NCBI GenBank assembly: GCA_963169765.1
Contig: CAUJEN010000052.1
Span: forward strand, 1-64,000
Direction of reading: 5' to 3'
DNA: 64,000 nucleotides
Source of the DNA: QWHO01 sp021404945
Lineage (GTDB): Bacteria > Vulcanimicrobiota > Xenobia > Xenobiales > QWHO01
Shown here: positions 50,309 to 58,913 of the stretch, piece by piece
Layout of the letters: the number at the start of each line of letters is the position of its first letter
Numbering within the stretch: position 1 is the first letter of the stretch
Notes under the pieces: model-generated
Database searches by the model: none
What the model was told of the DNA's origin: nothing
Seen by the model: the letters and a program-made list of their open reading frames with translations, nothing else
Position numbers and translations under genes: made by a program

Positions 50309-50412
50309 TAATGTGCTCGCACTTTGGTCTGGCACATTAGCACAATCTGACGAACGCGCCGGAACTGCGTTCCAGCGCGTTGTAAAGTGCAAGGCCAGAG
50401 GCCTTGCACTTT
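50309..50412 (+). repeat. double-hairpin repeat, copy C
   Basis: The element of about 100 bases lies in the 355-base gap between the DUF4340 gene and the nucleotidyltransferase pair. Its inner hairpin uses AACGCGC/GCGCGTT with GGAAC/GTTCC (50353-50381). Its second hairpin, AAAGTGCAAGGCC and GGCCTTGCACTTT with a three-base loop (50384-50412), is perfect. It aligns with copy B on the plus strand and with copy A on the minus strand. The rest of the gap holds nothing I recognise. Confidence 0.75.
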
Positions 50413-50598
50413 AAGCAAGCTCCTCGGCCCGGCGCCAGGCAAGCACCAGCCCTTCGGCCAGCGGAGTGCTTGCCCGGAAGCCCCTCCGACCAGGACGATT
50501 CGCTTGTCGGTCAGGTCCATGGAACGCCCAGGGTTGGCCGCGCGGGTTGATTCTCCTGGCGAGGAGTGCCGGCCCGGGCAGGGAAGTTCCTGGCCGAG

Positions 50599-50856
50599 AT
50601 GGATCTCAGACCGCGCGATACCAGCCCTGAAGCCGAAGCGGTCCAACTGGCCGTACTGCGCTCGCTCTCAGGAGCACAGAAGGTGGCCATTTGCTTTGAG
50701 CTGAGCGAGGCCAGCCGGGAGTACACGCGAAGCGGCATTCGCAGCCGCCACCCCGAGTATTGCGAGCACCAGGTGGAGCTGGCCCTTCGCCGCATGACGC
50801 TGGGCGATGACCTGTTCCAGAAGGCCTGGCCCGACGAGCCGCTGCTGTCTCCGTGA
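50599..50856 (+). CDS. small protein of a nucleotidyltransferase pair
   Basis: The 85-residue protein is helical: SPEAEAVQLAVLRSLSGAQK, ICFELSEASREYTRSGIRSR and a basic/acidic middle, with EYCEHQVELALRRMTLGD near the end. It is the usual small partner found before AbiEii-like nucleotidyltransferase genes, and its stop overlaps the GTG of that gene by four bases. Such pairs behave as toxin-antitoxin systems, though which partner is toxic here is not known. I chose ATG 50599; an upstream ATG at 50566 gives an unlikely basic extension. Confidence 0.6.
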   Translation: MDLRPRDTSPEAEAVQLAVLRSLSGAQKVAICFELSEASREYTRSGIRSRHPEYCEHQVELALRRMTLGDDLFQKAWPDEPLLSP

Positions 50857-51404
50857 GCACCTTTTTGAGCCGCCTGAACGAAGCCCTGCAGCGGGCCGGG
50901 GTACCCTTCATGGTGGCCGGCTCGGTGGCCAGCAGCCATCACGGCCAGCCGCGCTCGACGCAGGATTTCGACCTCATCGTCCAGATCGATCTCGAGCAAC
51001 TCGATCTCTTGCTGGCTCAGTTCCCTGAGGACCAGTACTACGTCAGCCGGGAGGCTGCTCGCGACGCCATCCTGCGGCACTCGCAGTTCAATGTCATCGA
51101 CCTGCTCACCGGTTTCAAAGCCGACCTGATGGTGCTCAAGCCTCGGCCCTTCAGTCGATCCGAGTTCGAGCGCCGTCGCCAGGTCGACATGAACGGCGAG
51201 ATGGTCTGGGTGGCCAGCCCGGAGGACGTCATCCTGGCCAAGCTCGAGTGGGCCAGAGCCTCCCGCAGCGAGCGCCAGTGGCGGGATGTGCTGGGAGTCA
51301 TGCAGACTCGCGAGCTGGACTGGGGTTACCTCGAGCGCTGGGCGGTCGAGCTGGGGGTACAAGAGGACCTGACTCGCCTCAGGCTGGAGGCCGGGCTGAC
51401 CTAG
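50853..51404 (+). CDS. nucleotidyltransferase-fold (AbiEii-like) protein
   Basis: The 183-residue protein has a minimal nucleotidyltransferase fold: GVPFMVAGSVASSHHGQPRS gives the GS motif, followed by TQDFDLIVQID with the two aspartates. A third acidic site may lie in the PEDVILAKLEWARAS region near 115-130. Proteins of this type are the enzymatic half of nucleotidyltransferase toxin-antitoxin pairs (AbiEii/MenT or DUF6036-like). The helical small gene just before it (GTGA overlap) is the expected partner. Whether it acts on tRNA or another target cannot be judged from sequence. Confidence 0.75.
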   Translation: MSTFLSRLNEALQRAGVPFMVAGSVASSHHGQPRSTQDFDLIVQIDLEQLDLLLAQFPEDQYYVSREAARDAILRHSQFNVIDLLTGFKADLMVLKPRPFSRSEFERRRQVDMNGEMVWVASPEDVILAKLEWARASRSERQWRDVLGVMQTRELDWGYLERWAVELGVQEDLTRLRLEAGLT

Positions 51405-51563
51405 GAGCGCGGCCGGAAACCCCCTTGACACAGTTTTCCGGCTGCGCGACGCCCAACATATTGTGCTAGAAGTCCGGCCGCCTACAAGTCAAATGGATAT
51501 TCAAAATGAATAAAATCCCCAATAAACAGAATGGATTTAGTTTGGTTGAAACACTCAATATCT

Positions 51564-51594
51564 TGTGGTGGCGGAGGTTCCCTCCGCCACCACA
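51564..51594. terminator. hairpin between convergent genes
   Basis: A perfect 13-base inverted repeat, TGTGGTGGCGGAG and CTCCGCCACCACA, with a five-base loop lies between the nucleotidyltransferase gene and the convergent 1356-residue gene. A short T-tract-like TTT comes eight bases later on the plus strand. The 51405-51615 gap is otherwise AT-rich and holds nothing I recognise. Confidence 0.65.
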
Positions 51595-51615
51595 TGGGGG
51601 TTTGCGGCCGGAATT

Positions 51616-54600
51616 CTAGCGCTTGCGAACCCGCACTCCGCCTACCAGCACCGCCTCGCTCTCCTCGCGCAGGCGGGGGCCGAGCGACTCTAGCAGTCGT
51701 TGCATGGCCACCTCGGGCTCGGAATCGAGAACCACCTCGGGCAGGCGCTCGACCAGGGCCAGAGCCCGCTCCGGCTCCTGGTTCTCGAAGAGCTGGCTGA
51801 GCGCGCGCAAAGCCTGGACGGCCAGCGGTGCCGGCACCCGGCTCAAGATCTGCAGGGCCCGCGAGCGCTCGGAAGGCTGCAACTCGGGGGTGCAGGCCAG
51901 CTCAAGCAGGCCGTCGGTGGAGCGTTGGCCCAACTCGTCCAGGCAGCAGGTCTGCCCGGCGTCGTCGGTCAGGCTGAGGTTCCAGAAGTCCATACCGGGA
52001 TATTCCGAGCTCGAATCGGTGCGCAGCATGAAGCGCAAACGCACGGTCTGCCCGGCGTAGGCGGACAGATCCACCTCTTGTCGGCCCGAGCCGGTGCCTG
52101 TGTATCTCGCTTTGCTTTCCCAGTCTTTCTTGCCCTCGGGCAAGACTTCCAGTTGCATGGTGTCGGCATTGCTCTCGAACTGGTAGCGGGTCTCGAAGGA
52201 AAGCCGAGCTCCCGGCGGGACAAGCGTGGGGGGCGACTCCAGGGCGGCTAGCTGCCTGGGCTTGTAGTTCCCGCCCGGACTGTCGCTCCAACCCCGCAGG
52301 GTGCGCCCCCAGTCGCCTGAAGGCTTCCAACCGGCCTGACCGAGGCCATCGCGGAGCTTGCTCAGGGCGGCCCTCCCGGGCTCATCCAGCGCGGCGTCGC
52401 GCAAGGCCTCCACCAACCTCTCGGGGTCCACTCCGAGAGAGCGGAACAAAGAGCATTCCGAACGCAGCGCCACCTCGGACTTCAGCTCCGGCAGCGACAG
52501 CTGCCCGATCTCATCCCAGCTCCGCAGAGAGCTTCTCAGTCCATTCAGGACCACCAGGCTGGCCAGCTCCTGCTGCCGCTCGGGCTCGGAGGCCACGGCG
52601 CTGATGGCCAGCGCGGAGCACAGCCCGTGGGTTTTCACCAGCTCGGTCAGGGGCTCGAGCGGTCCACCCACCCGGGTCAGCAGCTCCTCGTGCAGTGGGG
52701 CCAGATCCTCGGGCCGATCGCTGAAGAAGATCTGCCCCGTGGAGTCCTCCACCCGCAGATTGCGCAGCTTGAATCCCTGCCCCTCGGTGCTGGAGTCGGA
52801 GGTCAACTTCCAGCATAGCTCCACCCGAGCGTCGCCCAGGTCGCTCAAGTCGAGCTCTTCCGACCCCTGAGACACTTTGCCTGTATAGCTTTTGAGCTGC
52901 CGCCAGTCCCCCCCCTCCCTGCGCACCCACAGACTCACCAGGTCAGGGCCGTTCTCCAGGACGCAGTCATAGTCGAACTTCAGGCGAGCCCCGTCCTGAC
53001 CGGCCAGAGAGAGGACCGGGCTGATCAGGCTGTTCTTGGCCTGGGGACGATAACGCCCTACCCGATTGTCGGCCCAGACACCTGGCTCGGAGCGCACCCA
53101 TTCTCCGGGCTGCCAGCCGTGCAGCGACTCGAGCAAGCTCTCCGGGAACTGGACGCCGCGCAAAGCCCGGCTATCGGTCAGGCACCTGTCGAGCTGCTCG
53201 GCTTGCTGCAGACGATTGGCCACCTGGCGAGCGAGCTGGAAAGCCTGCACCGACTCGGGCTCCAGGTCGGGGTAGAGGGCGGCGGTAGCCTCCAGGCCCA
53301 CCGCCCGAGCGGCCTGGATCAGGGTCTCGGGGGAGGCCTCCAACTTCAACAGTCGCAGGGAATACTCGGTGGACAAAGCCTGGCTGAGCTGATCCATTCG
53401 CTCCAGACCCAAGAGATCGCGCTGGCGAGCCAGGTCGAGGATCTGATCCAGAATGTCTCGCCGGGCCGAGGCCTGGTCGGTGAAGACCAGCTCTCGGGGG
53501 GCGTCCGGCTGCAGGCTGGGGCGGGCCGTGAGCCGGAAGTCAGCCATGTCCAGGCCTTCTCCGTTGCCGGAGCTGTCTGACTTGAGACGGAAACGCAGCT
53601 GCAGCGTGCCCTGTCCGAAAGGAGCCAGCGAGACCTTCCGATGGGACCAGTCGCTCCGACCGGTGAAGCTGTGCAGCCTTTCCCACTGCTTGCCGTCGCG
53701 AGAGGCTTCGAGCAGCACGGAATCGACGTTGGGCTCCAGGTCAAAGCGAGCGCGCAGGCTGATGGCGGGGTCAGAGTAGTGGCTCAGGTCCAACACCGGG
53801 CTGGTCAGGGAGGCGTTCTGGCCGTGTTTGTAGCGACCCGGACTATCCGACCAGGCGCCATCCGCGGTGGAGTGCCAGCCTCCCTCCGTCTGCCAGGTGG
53901 GGCAGGTGCGCTGCACCAGCCGGGATACCTGCTCCTGGCTGGCAACGGGAAGCTCGGCCAGCTCGCGATAGACGGCCAGCACCGCGGACAGGTCGTCGGG
54001 GGTGGGACACAGCCGGCCGGCGGCCTGGAAGGTGCGCGCCATCGGCTCCGCCTCACCGGGCAGGCCGGCCAGGGCGGCCGCCGCCTCACCGCCCAGCTGC
54101 TCGACCAGCCGGGCGTTGCGAGCGCCGTTCCGGGTCGGAAGGCCCAGACGCAAAGCCTCGGCCGCCGAGCCAGTGGCAGCCACCAGCTGCTGCAGGGGCT
54201 CGAGAGGCTGGTCGGCGGCCACCAGCCGGGCCACTTCGGCGGCCAGAGCAGCGCGCTCGTCGCTGCGGTCTTGCTGATAGAGCGTTCGGGGGGCTGACTC
54301 AAAGCGGGGACGGCCCTGCACCACCAGGTGGCTCAGTCCGACCCCCTGGCCAGCCGTGGAGCTGTCCGAGCTGAGGCGGAAGCGCAGCTCTACCGGAGCG
54401 CCCTGGTAGGCGACCAGCGAGATCTGGTGCTCGGCCCAGTCGGACTTGTCGGTGAACTGCTTGAGCGTGTCCCAGTTCTTGCCGTCGGACGAGGCTTCCA
54501 GCACCAGCCAGTCGTGGCCCTTCTCCAGGGCGTGCTGGCAGCGAAAGGTCAGGGTGCAGTCGGTGACGTGGCGCAGATTGACGCTCGGCAGGCTGAGGTG

Positions 54601-55686
54601 ACTCTGCTGGCTGTTTTTGTAGGGAGCAAGCGGGCTATCATCCCAGATGCCGTCCTTCTCAGCCCAGGTGTGCTGGGGCACGATCCCGGGCACGGCGCCC
54701 TCCAGCCAGTTGCGCAGGGCCTCCTGAGCAGCCGGCTCCTGGCGGGCCAGTCGAGCGGCCGCAGCCGGGTGCTCCAGGCGTCCCAGCCAGTCCACAAAGG
54801 ACGGGTGAACAGCCAGGGGGAGGGCGTCCAGCTCGACGGCAGCCGGCTCCAGCAGCTCGGGCCGGCGCACGGTCGGGGCCAGTTGCTCGCGCGCCTGGGC
54901 CAGGCGTTTCTCTTTGAGAGCTTTGCAGAAGGCTTCGGGATCTTGACCGGGCTTCCAGCTGCCCAGGTCGCGCTCGTGCCAGCTAAGCGGCACCTCGGCG
55001 GCGCGAGCGCGATAAAGCTCCAGGGCATCGGTGCGATAGCCCTCCTCCTGCAACTGACGCAGGCCCCGGGCCAGCTCGGGCTGCTCCAGCGCCTCGGGGC
55101 CCAACTGGCCCTGCAGGTAGGCCAGCATGGCCACATCCTCCGGGCCCTCGAGCGACTTGCCTGCCGCGCTCACGCTCACCCCGGAGGTGAGCCTCAGGTA
55201 GGCGCCCCAGGCGCCCACGGGCTGGCCCTCGTGCTCGAATACCTGGCCCGAGCGCTCCAGCAGCTCCAACTGGCGGGCCAACTCGGGGCCGGGCAGACGA
55301 TTCAGCTCACCGGCCTGAAAGGCCGTCAGCACGACCAGATCGTCGGGTCCGCGCAGGGGCAGCCAGGCGCCTTCCGGGGCAGCCCGCACTCTCAGGTCAT
55401 CGGGGTCTTTGTTGAGCAGTGCCTGACCGGCCTGCAGTGGGGTGGAGGAGGTCCAGCCCAGCGAGCCCACCAGGCGCTTGCGCTGAAACTCGAACCCCCG
55501 GCTCTTGAGACCCTCCAGGGCGGCCACAGCCCCGGGCAGTCCGCCCAGCGCGCCCTCGCTGGCGGCCGCGCCGGGCAGGCCGGGACGCTGGGCGCTCAGC
55601 TCGACCTGGTCGGTCGGGCCGGCAGCCACTCGCGGCGCGATGCCGGGCGCGGGCATGAAGGAGGCTCTGAGTGGCTCCACTCGCAT
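51616..55686 (-). CDS. 1356-residue protein with four beta-sandwich repeats and GG-basic C-terminal tail
   Basis: I do not recognise the whole protein. It contains four copies of a roughly 260-residue unit: a helical segment followed by a jelly-roll-like domain. The domain begins W(S/A)D(S/N)-type (GIWDDSPLAPY near 344, GAWSDSPGRY near 610, GVWADNRVGRY near 872, GWSDSPGGNY near 1132), goes through L-x-SP-x-LDLS and D-G-x-x-W-x-x-L, and ends (L/R)FRL-x-(S/T)DSS-x(4)-G. Similar beta folds occur at the end of secreted peptidases and in carbohydrate-binding modules. There is no signal peptide; the first 45 residues look disordered. It ends VLVGGVRVRKR, like its neighbours. It is convergent with the nucleotidyltransferase pair and divergent from the beta-propeller gene. 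Confidence 0.65.
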   Translation of the reverse strand: MRVEPLRASFMPAPGIAPRVAAGPTDQVELSAQRPGLPGAAASEGALGGLPGAVAALEGLKSRGFEFQRKRLVGSLGWTSSTPLQAGQALLNKDPDDLRVRAAPEGAWLPLRGPDDLVVLTAFQAGELNRLPGPELARQLELLERSGQVFEHEGQPVGAWGAYLRLTSGVSVSAAGKSLEGPEDVAMLAYLQGQLGPEALEQPELARGLRQLQEEGYRTDALELYRARAAEVPLSWHERDLGSWKPGQDPEAFCKALKEKRLAQAREQLAPTVRRPELLEPAAVELDALPLAVHPSFVDWLGRLEHPAAAARLARQEPAAQEALRNWLEGAVPGIVPQHTWAEKDGIWDDSPLAPYKNSQQSHLSLPSVNLRHVTDCTLTFRCQHALEKGHDWLVLEASSDGKNWDTLKQFTDKSDWAEHQISLVAYQGAPVELRFRLSSDSSTAGQGVGLSHLVVQGRPRFESAPRTLYQQDRSDERAALAAEVARLVAADQPLEPLQQLVAATGSAAEALRLGLPTRNGARNARLVEQLGGEAAAALAGLPGEAEPMARTFQAAGRLCPTPDDLSAVLAVYRELAELPVASQEQVSRLVQRTCPTWQTEGGWHSTADGAWSDSPGRYKHGQNASLTSPVLDLSHYSDPAISLRARFDLEPNVDSVLLEASRDGKQWERLHSFTGRSDWSHRKVSLAPFGQGTLQLRFRLKSDSSGNGEGLDMADFRLTARPSLQPDAPRELVFTDQASARRDILDQILDLARQRDLLGLERMDQLSQALSTEYSLRLLKLEASPETLIQAARAVGLEATAALYPDLEPESVQAFQLARQVANRLQQAEQLDRCLTDSRALRGVQFPESLLESLHGWQPGEWVRSEPGVWADNRVGRYRPQAKNSLISPVLSLAGQDGARLKFDYDCVLENGPDLVSLWVRREGGDWRQLKSYTGKVSQGSEELDLSDLGDARVELCWKLTSDSSTEGQGFKLRNLRVEDSTGQIFFSDRPEDLAPLHEELLTRVGGPLEPLTELVKTHGLCSALAISAVASEPERQQELASLVVLNGLRSSLRSWDEIGQLSLPELKSEVALRSECSLFRSLGVDPERLVEALRDAALDEPGRAALSKLRDGLGQAGWKPSGDWGRTLRGWSDSPGGNYKPRQLAALESPPTLVPPGARLSFETRYQFESNADTMQLEVLPEGKKDWESKARYTGTGSGRQEVDLSAYAGQTVRLRFMLRTDSSSEYPGMDFWNLSLTDDAGQTCCLDELGQRSTDGLLELACTPELQPSERSRALQILSRVPAPLAVQALRALSQLFENQEPERALALVERLPEVVLDSEPEVAMQRLLESLGPRLREESEAVLVGGVRVRKR

Positions 55687-55818
55687 GGGAGGCTATCATG
55701 ACCGAGCGGGCTCAAAGAAGCGTGAAAGACGGCGCGACGGTTGGGAGAAGGTCGCGTTCAAGAAATACTCAAGGCGTGTCCCAGGTCGATTCAAGCCAAC
55801 CGTTCTATGCTCGCGGTG

Positions 55819-56973
55819 ATGAATCTTGCAGCCATTGCCCGGCCCCTCACCGAGTGGGGGGAGGGAGAAGGTCCCATCAAGGTGGGTAAGCGCTGGAGCG
55901 TGGACGCCGCAGGCCACGGCACGGCCCTCAGCTGGACGTCGGCCGGCCTGGTGGCGCTGGGCGGCGAGCCCGGTTTCCAGCGCCTGGACGAAGATGGGGT
56001 GGAGCTGGGCCGATCCGACTGCGGTCCCTTCTACGGCCAGCCACCCTCGCCCCGGCCCGACGGCGGGTTCTACATCTCCCGGGTCTCGGTCCTGGAGGCC
56101 TACGACCGCTCGGGCTCTCCTCTTTGGAGCCGCAACCCTTCCCAGGGCCTCTCCACCGTGACCGCCTCGGGCCCCGAGGGCAACTGTTACGTGGCCGACG
56201 ACGACCACCTCTACGCTTACGGCCCCGATGGCCAGGAGCTGTGGCGCAAGACCGAGAGGATCTCCTGGGACGAGACCCCGGTGGCGGTGGGCCCCGATGG
56301 CACCGTCTCCATGCCCACCGACAGCGGCTCGGTGGTTGCCTACTCGCCCACCGGCCAGGAGCTCTGGCGCTACGAGGAGCTGAAGGTGGAGCGCGAGGGC
56401 TTCGGCTTCTCGCCCCTTCGCACGGATCTGGCCGTGGGACCGGACGGAACGGTCTACTTCGGGGCCCAGGACAAGCAGCTCTATGCCGTGCGAAATGGAA
56501 AGCTGCTGTGGAGCCGACCGCTGGGCAGTCCCCAGGAGCGTTACGATACCCCGGCCGTGGACAAAAATGGCATCGTGTACGCCAGCGCCGGCGACCGTCA
56601 GGTGGCCTTCTCGCCTGCCGGAGAGAAGCTCTGGAGCCGCCGGCTCGGCTCCACCCTGCACCTGACGGCCCACCCTCAGGGCGGGGTGCTCGTGGGCATC
56701 AAGGGTGGGCCTCTGCACTGCCTGACCGACCAGGGCCAGTGGCGCTGGACCTATGAGGAGAACGACACCCTGTCGCGCCCGGTCTTCGATCTCAAGGGCC
56801 AGGTCTATACCAGCAGCTCCGGTCGCTACGTGCACGCCCTGGAGAGCTCCCCGCTGGAGTCTCCCAGCCGGGACGTGCCCGAGCAATCTTCCGGCCCTGG
56901 CGTGGGGCAGCAAGACGGTTACTTCATCGTGGGCGGAGTGCGCCTGCGCCCAAGAAAACAAACGAGCACTTAG
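55819..56973 (+). CDS. PQQ-like beta-propeller protein with GG-basic C-terminal tail
   Basis: The 384-residue protein is a seven- or eight-bladed propeller made of repeats such as LYAYGPDGQELWRKTERI, VVAYSPTGQELWRYEEL, LYAVRNGKLLWSRPLGS and VAFSPAGEKLWSRRLGS, each with the W or L-W-(S/R) strand end typical of PQQ-like blades. No signal peptide is found in the reading from ATG 55819 (an ATG at 55807 is possible); it would be cytoplasmic unless exported by another route. The last residues are GYFIVGGVRLRPRKQTST, matching the tail form of its two neighbours. The next gene starts right after its stop. Confidence 0.75.
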   Translation: MNLAAIARPLTEWGEGEGPIKVGKRWSVDAAGHGTALSWTSAGLVALGGEPGFQRLDEDGVELGRSDCGPFYGQPPSPRPDGGFYISRVSVLEAYDRSGSPLWSRNPSQGLSTVTASGPEGNCYVADDDHLYAYGPDGQELWRKTERISWDETPVAVGPDGTVSMPTDSGSVVAYSPTGQELWRYEELKVEREGFGFSPLRTDLAVGPDGTVYFGAQDKQLYAVRNGKLLWSRPLGSPQERYDTPAVDKNGIVYASAGDRQVAFSPAGEKLWSRRLGSTLHLTAHPQGGVLVGIKGGPLHCLTDQGQWRWTYEENDTLSRPVFDLKGQVYTSSSGRYVHALESSPLESPSRDVPEQSSGPGVGQQDGYFIVGGVRLRPRKQTST

Positions 56974-57489
56974 ATGAACATTGCAGCGGTCCCCCCCACC
57001 TCCGCCCCCGCCCGGCCGCCCCAGGCCGTGGCTGACCAGCTCGAGAGCCTCGATCTCACCCTGCGTCACAGCGTCGAGCGCTATGAAGGCTCGATTCCCG
57101 AGCTGGAGACGATGGCCAGCCAGAGCCGCCAGCGCGCCGCCCTCTGGCTGGGCGGGGCCGGATTGGCCCTGGCTCTGGGGGCGGCCGGTGGTCCGCTGGG
57201 GATGTTGGCCTCGGGCCTGGTCGTGGTGCCGGCCACGGCCTTCGGGCTGCTCTCGCTGGCCCGCTCCTCGGCCGCCCGCGAGCGACTCGAGATCGCCCGC
57301 GAGGCAAGCCAGACCTTCTCTGAGCTGCACGCCCAGGTGGGCTCGCTGCGCCAGGAGGTTGACGAGGTCGTGCGCCGCAACCAGGTGCAGTCGCTGGCTC
57401 AGGCCTTCGAGCGGCAGCAGAAGGCTGTCGAGGAAAAAGAAAGTCACATCCTGATCGGGGGCGTACGCCTCAAGCGCAAGGATCGATGA
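56974..57489 (+). CDS. small membrane protein with coiled coil and GG-basic C-terminal tail
   Basis: The 171-residue protein has two likely membrane segments forming a hairpin (about 50-66 and 70-86, ALWLGGAGLALALGAAG, then MLASGLVVVPATAFGLLSLA). Helical sequence surrounds them: LESLDLTLRHSVERYEG before and REASQTFSELHAQVGSLRQE after. It ends ESHILIGGVRLKRKDR, the same tail form as the propeller and the 1356-residue protein. The ATG abuts the stop of the propeller gene, so both are on one transcript. A membrane anchor or docking partner for the other tail-bearing proteins is possible but speculative. Confidence 0.65.
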   Translation: MNIAAVPPTSAPARPPQAVADQLESLDLTLRHSVERYEGSIPELETMASQSRQRAALWLGGAGLALALGAAGGPLGMLASGLVVVPATAFGLLSLARSSAARERLEIAREASQTFSELHAQVGSLRQEVDEVVRRNQVQSLAQAFERQQKAVEEKESHILIGGVRLKRKDR

Positions 57490-57603
57490 ATTGCGCCCCG
57501 GCCAGGAGCGCAGCCTGGGCGGCTGACGACGACGAGCACGAGCGCTGTGAACCGAAAGAATGGAAGGCTCCACTCTGCCCGCCCATCGTGCAGGCCAGCG
57601 GAT

Positions 57604-58629
57604 TTACTCCTCGGACCAGCCGAAGATGGTGAGCTTGCCCGTGGTGAGGCTGGTCACCTTGCACCACAGAGTCTGAGAACGGAAAAACGGCACCACGGAG
57701 TTCGAGGAAGTGCCCATCCCCGACACGATGCCCCGGTCGATCCCGAAGGAGCAGACGGTGTGCACGGCGTCATAAGTGACGAAGAGATAGGCGGGTTGGT
57801 TCGAATCGCTGCGGATATAAGCCTGCCCTCCCACAATGACGCCGGTGGCCAGAGGCGAGACCTGGTGGCGAAAGTCCAGGGCCCGGAAGTCGGTGGACTG
57901 GATCTCGCCCCACGGGTTGCCCGTGTAGGAATACATTCTTCTTCCCAGCAGGACGAAATTGCGCCACTCACTGAGATTTCCCCGGTTGGGAGTGACCGAG
58001 GTGCTGTATTCTAGCTTGAGGCTGGTCAGATACCCGAAGTGGTGATAAGGCGAGGGGGCGGGCAGAACGTAGTCGTCGGGCTTCAGGTCCAGCCCGGCAG
58101 GGAGCCTGATGCTGTTGTCGCTGTTGTCCTGAATCTGCACCACCTGGTAGGTGAATTGCCCTCCCACCGACGAGATCAGGGCAGGGGCGCTGCGGAACTG
58201 GCTTCTGGTCAGCCGGCCGACATTGGTGCGAAAGCTTGCCACACCGCTGGCGTTGTCATAACTCACCAGCCTGAGGAAGGGGACATAGCGGACCTGAGCC
58301 TCCCGATCGCCCCGGTTGGCGACTGCGAACACGCCCACCCACATCTCGGGATCGGCTGCGGTAAGGTTTGGCATGTCCACGCCCAGCTTGCACTGGTCGT
58401 AGAGATACTCGCGGTCGGGCAGAGGAAAGGTGACCGAGCCGGGGATCTCTGACGGCGAAGTCGAGGAGCAGCCCGCATAACGAAACCCGCTCATGGTGGC
58501 GATGGGCCCCAGGACTCCCGTCGACCGGGGCCCCGACCAGTAGACCCGGGGGGTGCCGTAGTCTTGAGCCCTCGCCAGACCTCCGAGCGCGAGCATCAGG
58601 AGGAAGCCCAACAGACATCGCCAGATCAT
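57604..58629 (-). CDS. secreted protein of unknown function
   Basis: The 341-residue protein has a clear signal peptide (MIWRCLLGFLLMLALGGLARA, cleavage likely after ARA, leaving QDYGTPRVYW). The mature part is beta-rich with many Tyr, Ser and Gly, including three to four cysteines (for example YAGCSSTSP and DQCKLGVDMP), suggesting disulphides. I chose ATG 58629 for the signal peptide; the open frame before it is basic and unlikely. No domain is recognised. The gene is transcribed toward the tail-bearing membrane protein, with 114 bases between the two stops. Confidence 0.65.
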   Translation of the reverse strand: MIWRCLLGFLLMLALGGLARAQDYGTPRVYWSGPRSTGVLGPIATMSGFRYAGCSSTSPSEIPGSVTFPLPDREYLYDQCKLGVDMPNLTAADPEMWVGVFAVANRGDREAQVRYVPFLRLVSYDNASGVASFRTNVGRLTRSQFRSAPALISSVGGQFTYQVVQIQDNSDNSIRLPAGLDLKPDDYVLPAPSPYHHFGYLTSLKLEYSTSVTPNRGNLSEWRNFVLLGRRMYSYTGNPWGEIQSTDFRALDFRHQVSPLATGVIVGGQAYIRSDSNQPAYLFVTYDAVHTVCSFGIDRGIVSGMGTSSNSVVPFFRSQTLWCKVTSLTTGKLTIFGWSEE

Positions 58630-58913
58630 CCGGTCTGCTAACTGGTGAGAACGCGGGGAACCGGACGTTTTCGCTTCCCGGGAGTCTTCCACTCTTGAAA
58701 TCATTTGAATTCCTCAGTTCCTGTAATTGAGCCAGTTTCACGGCAAGGTTTCGGTAGGTTCTGAGCCTGATGGGTCCGCTCCTCTGCGGGTGACAATGAT
58801 AACTACCGATGCAGAGAGCGTGACCTTGCTCGGAAAGGGTGACGAGCGCGGAGTTCCCCCAAGCTGCAACGCCCTGAAGGCAAGCGCGGGGATTACCCCG
58901 AAGAGCCGCCCCT

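Noticed and set aside
54328..55701. 457-residue plus-strand frame inside the 1356-residue gene
   Set aside because: Shadow composition, and it lies opposite the repeats that define the minus-strand gene.
55696..57573. 625-residue minus-strand frame across the propeller and membrane-protein genes
   Set aside because: The plus strand shows clear propeller blades and matched C-terminal tails; the minus reading has no recognisable motif.
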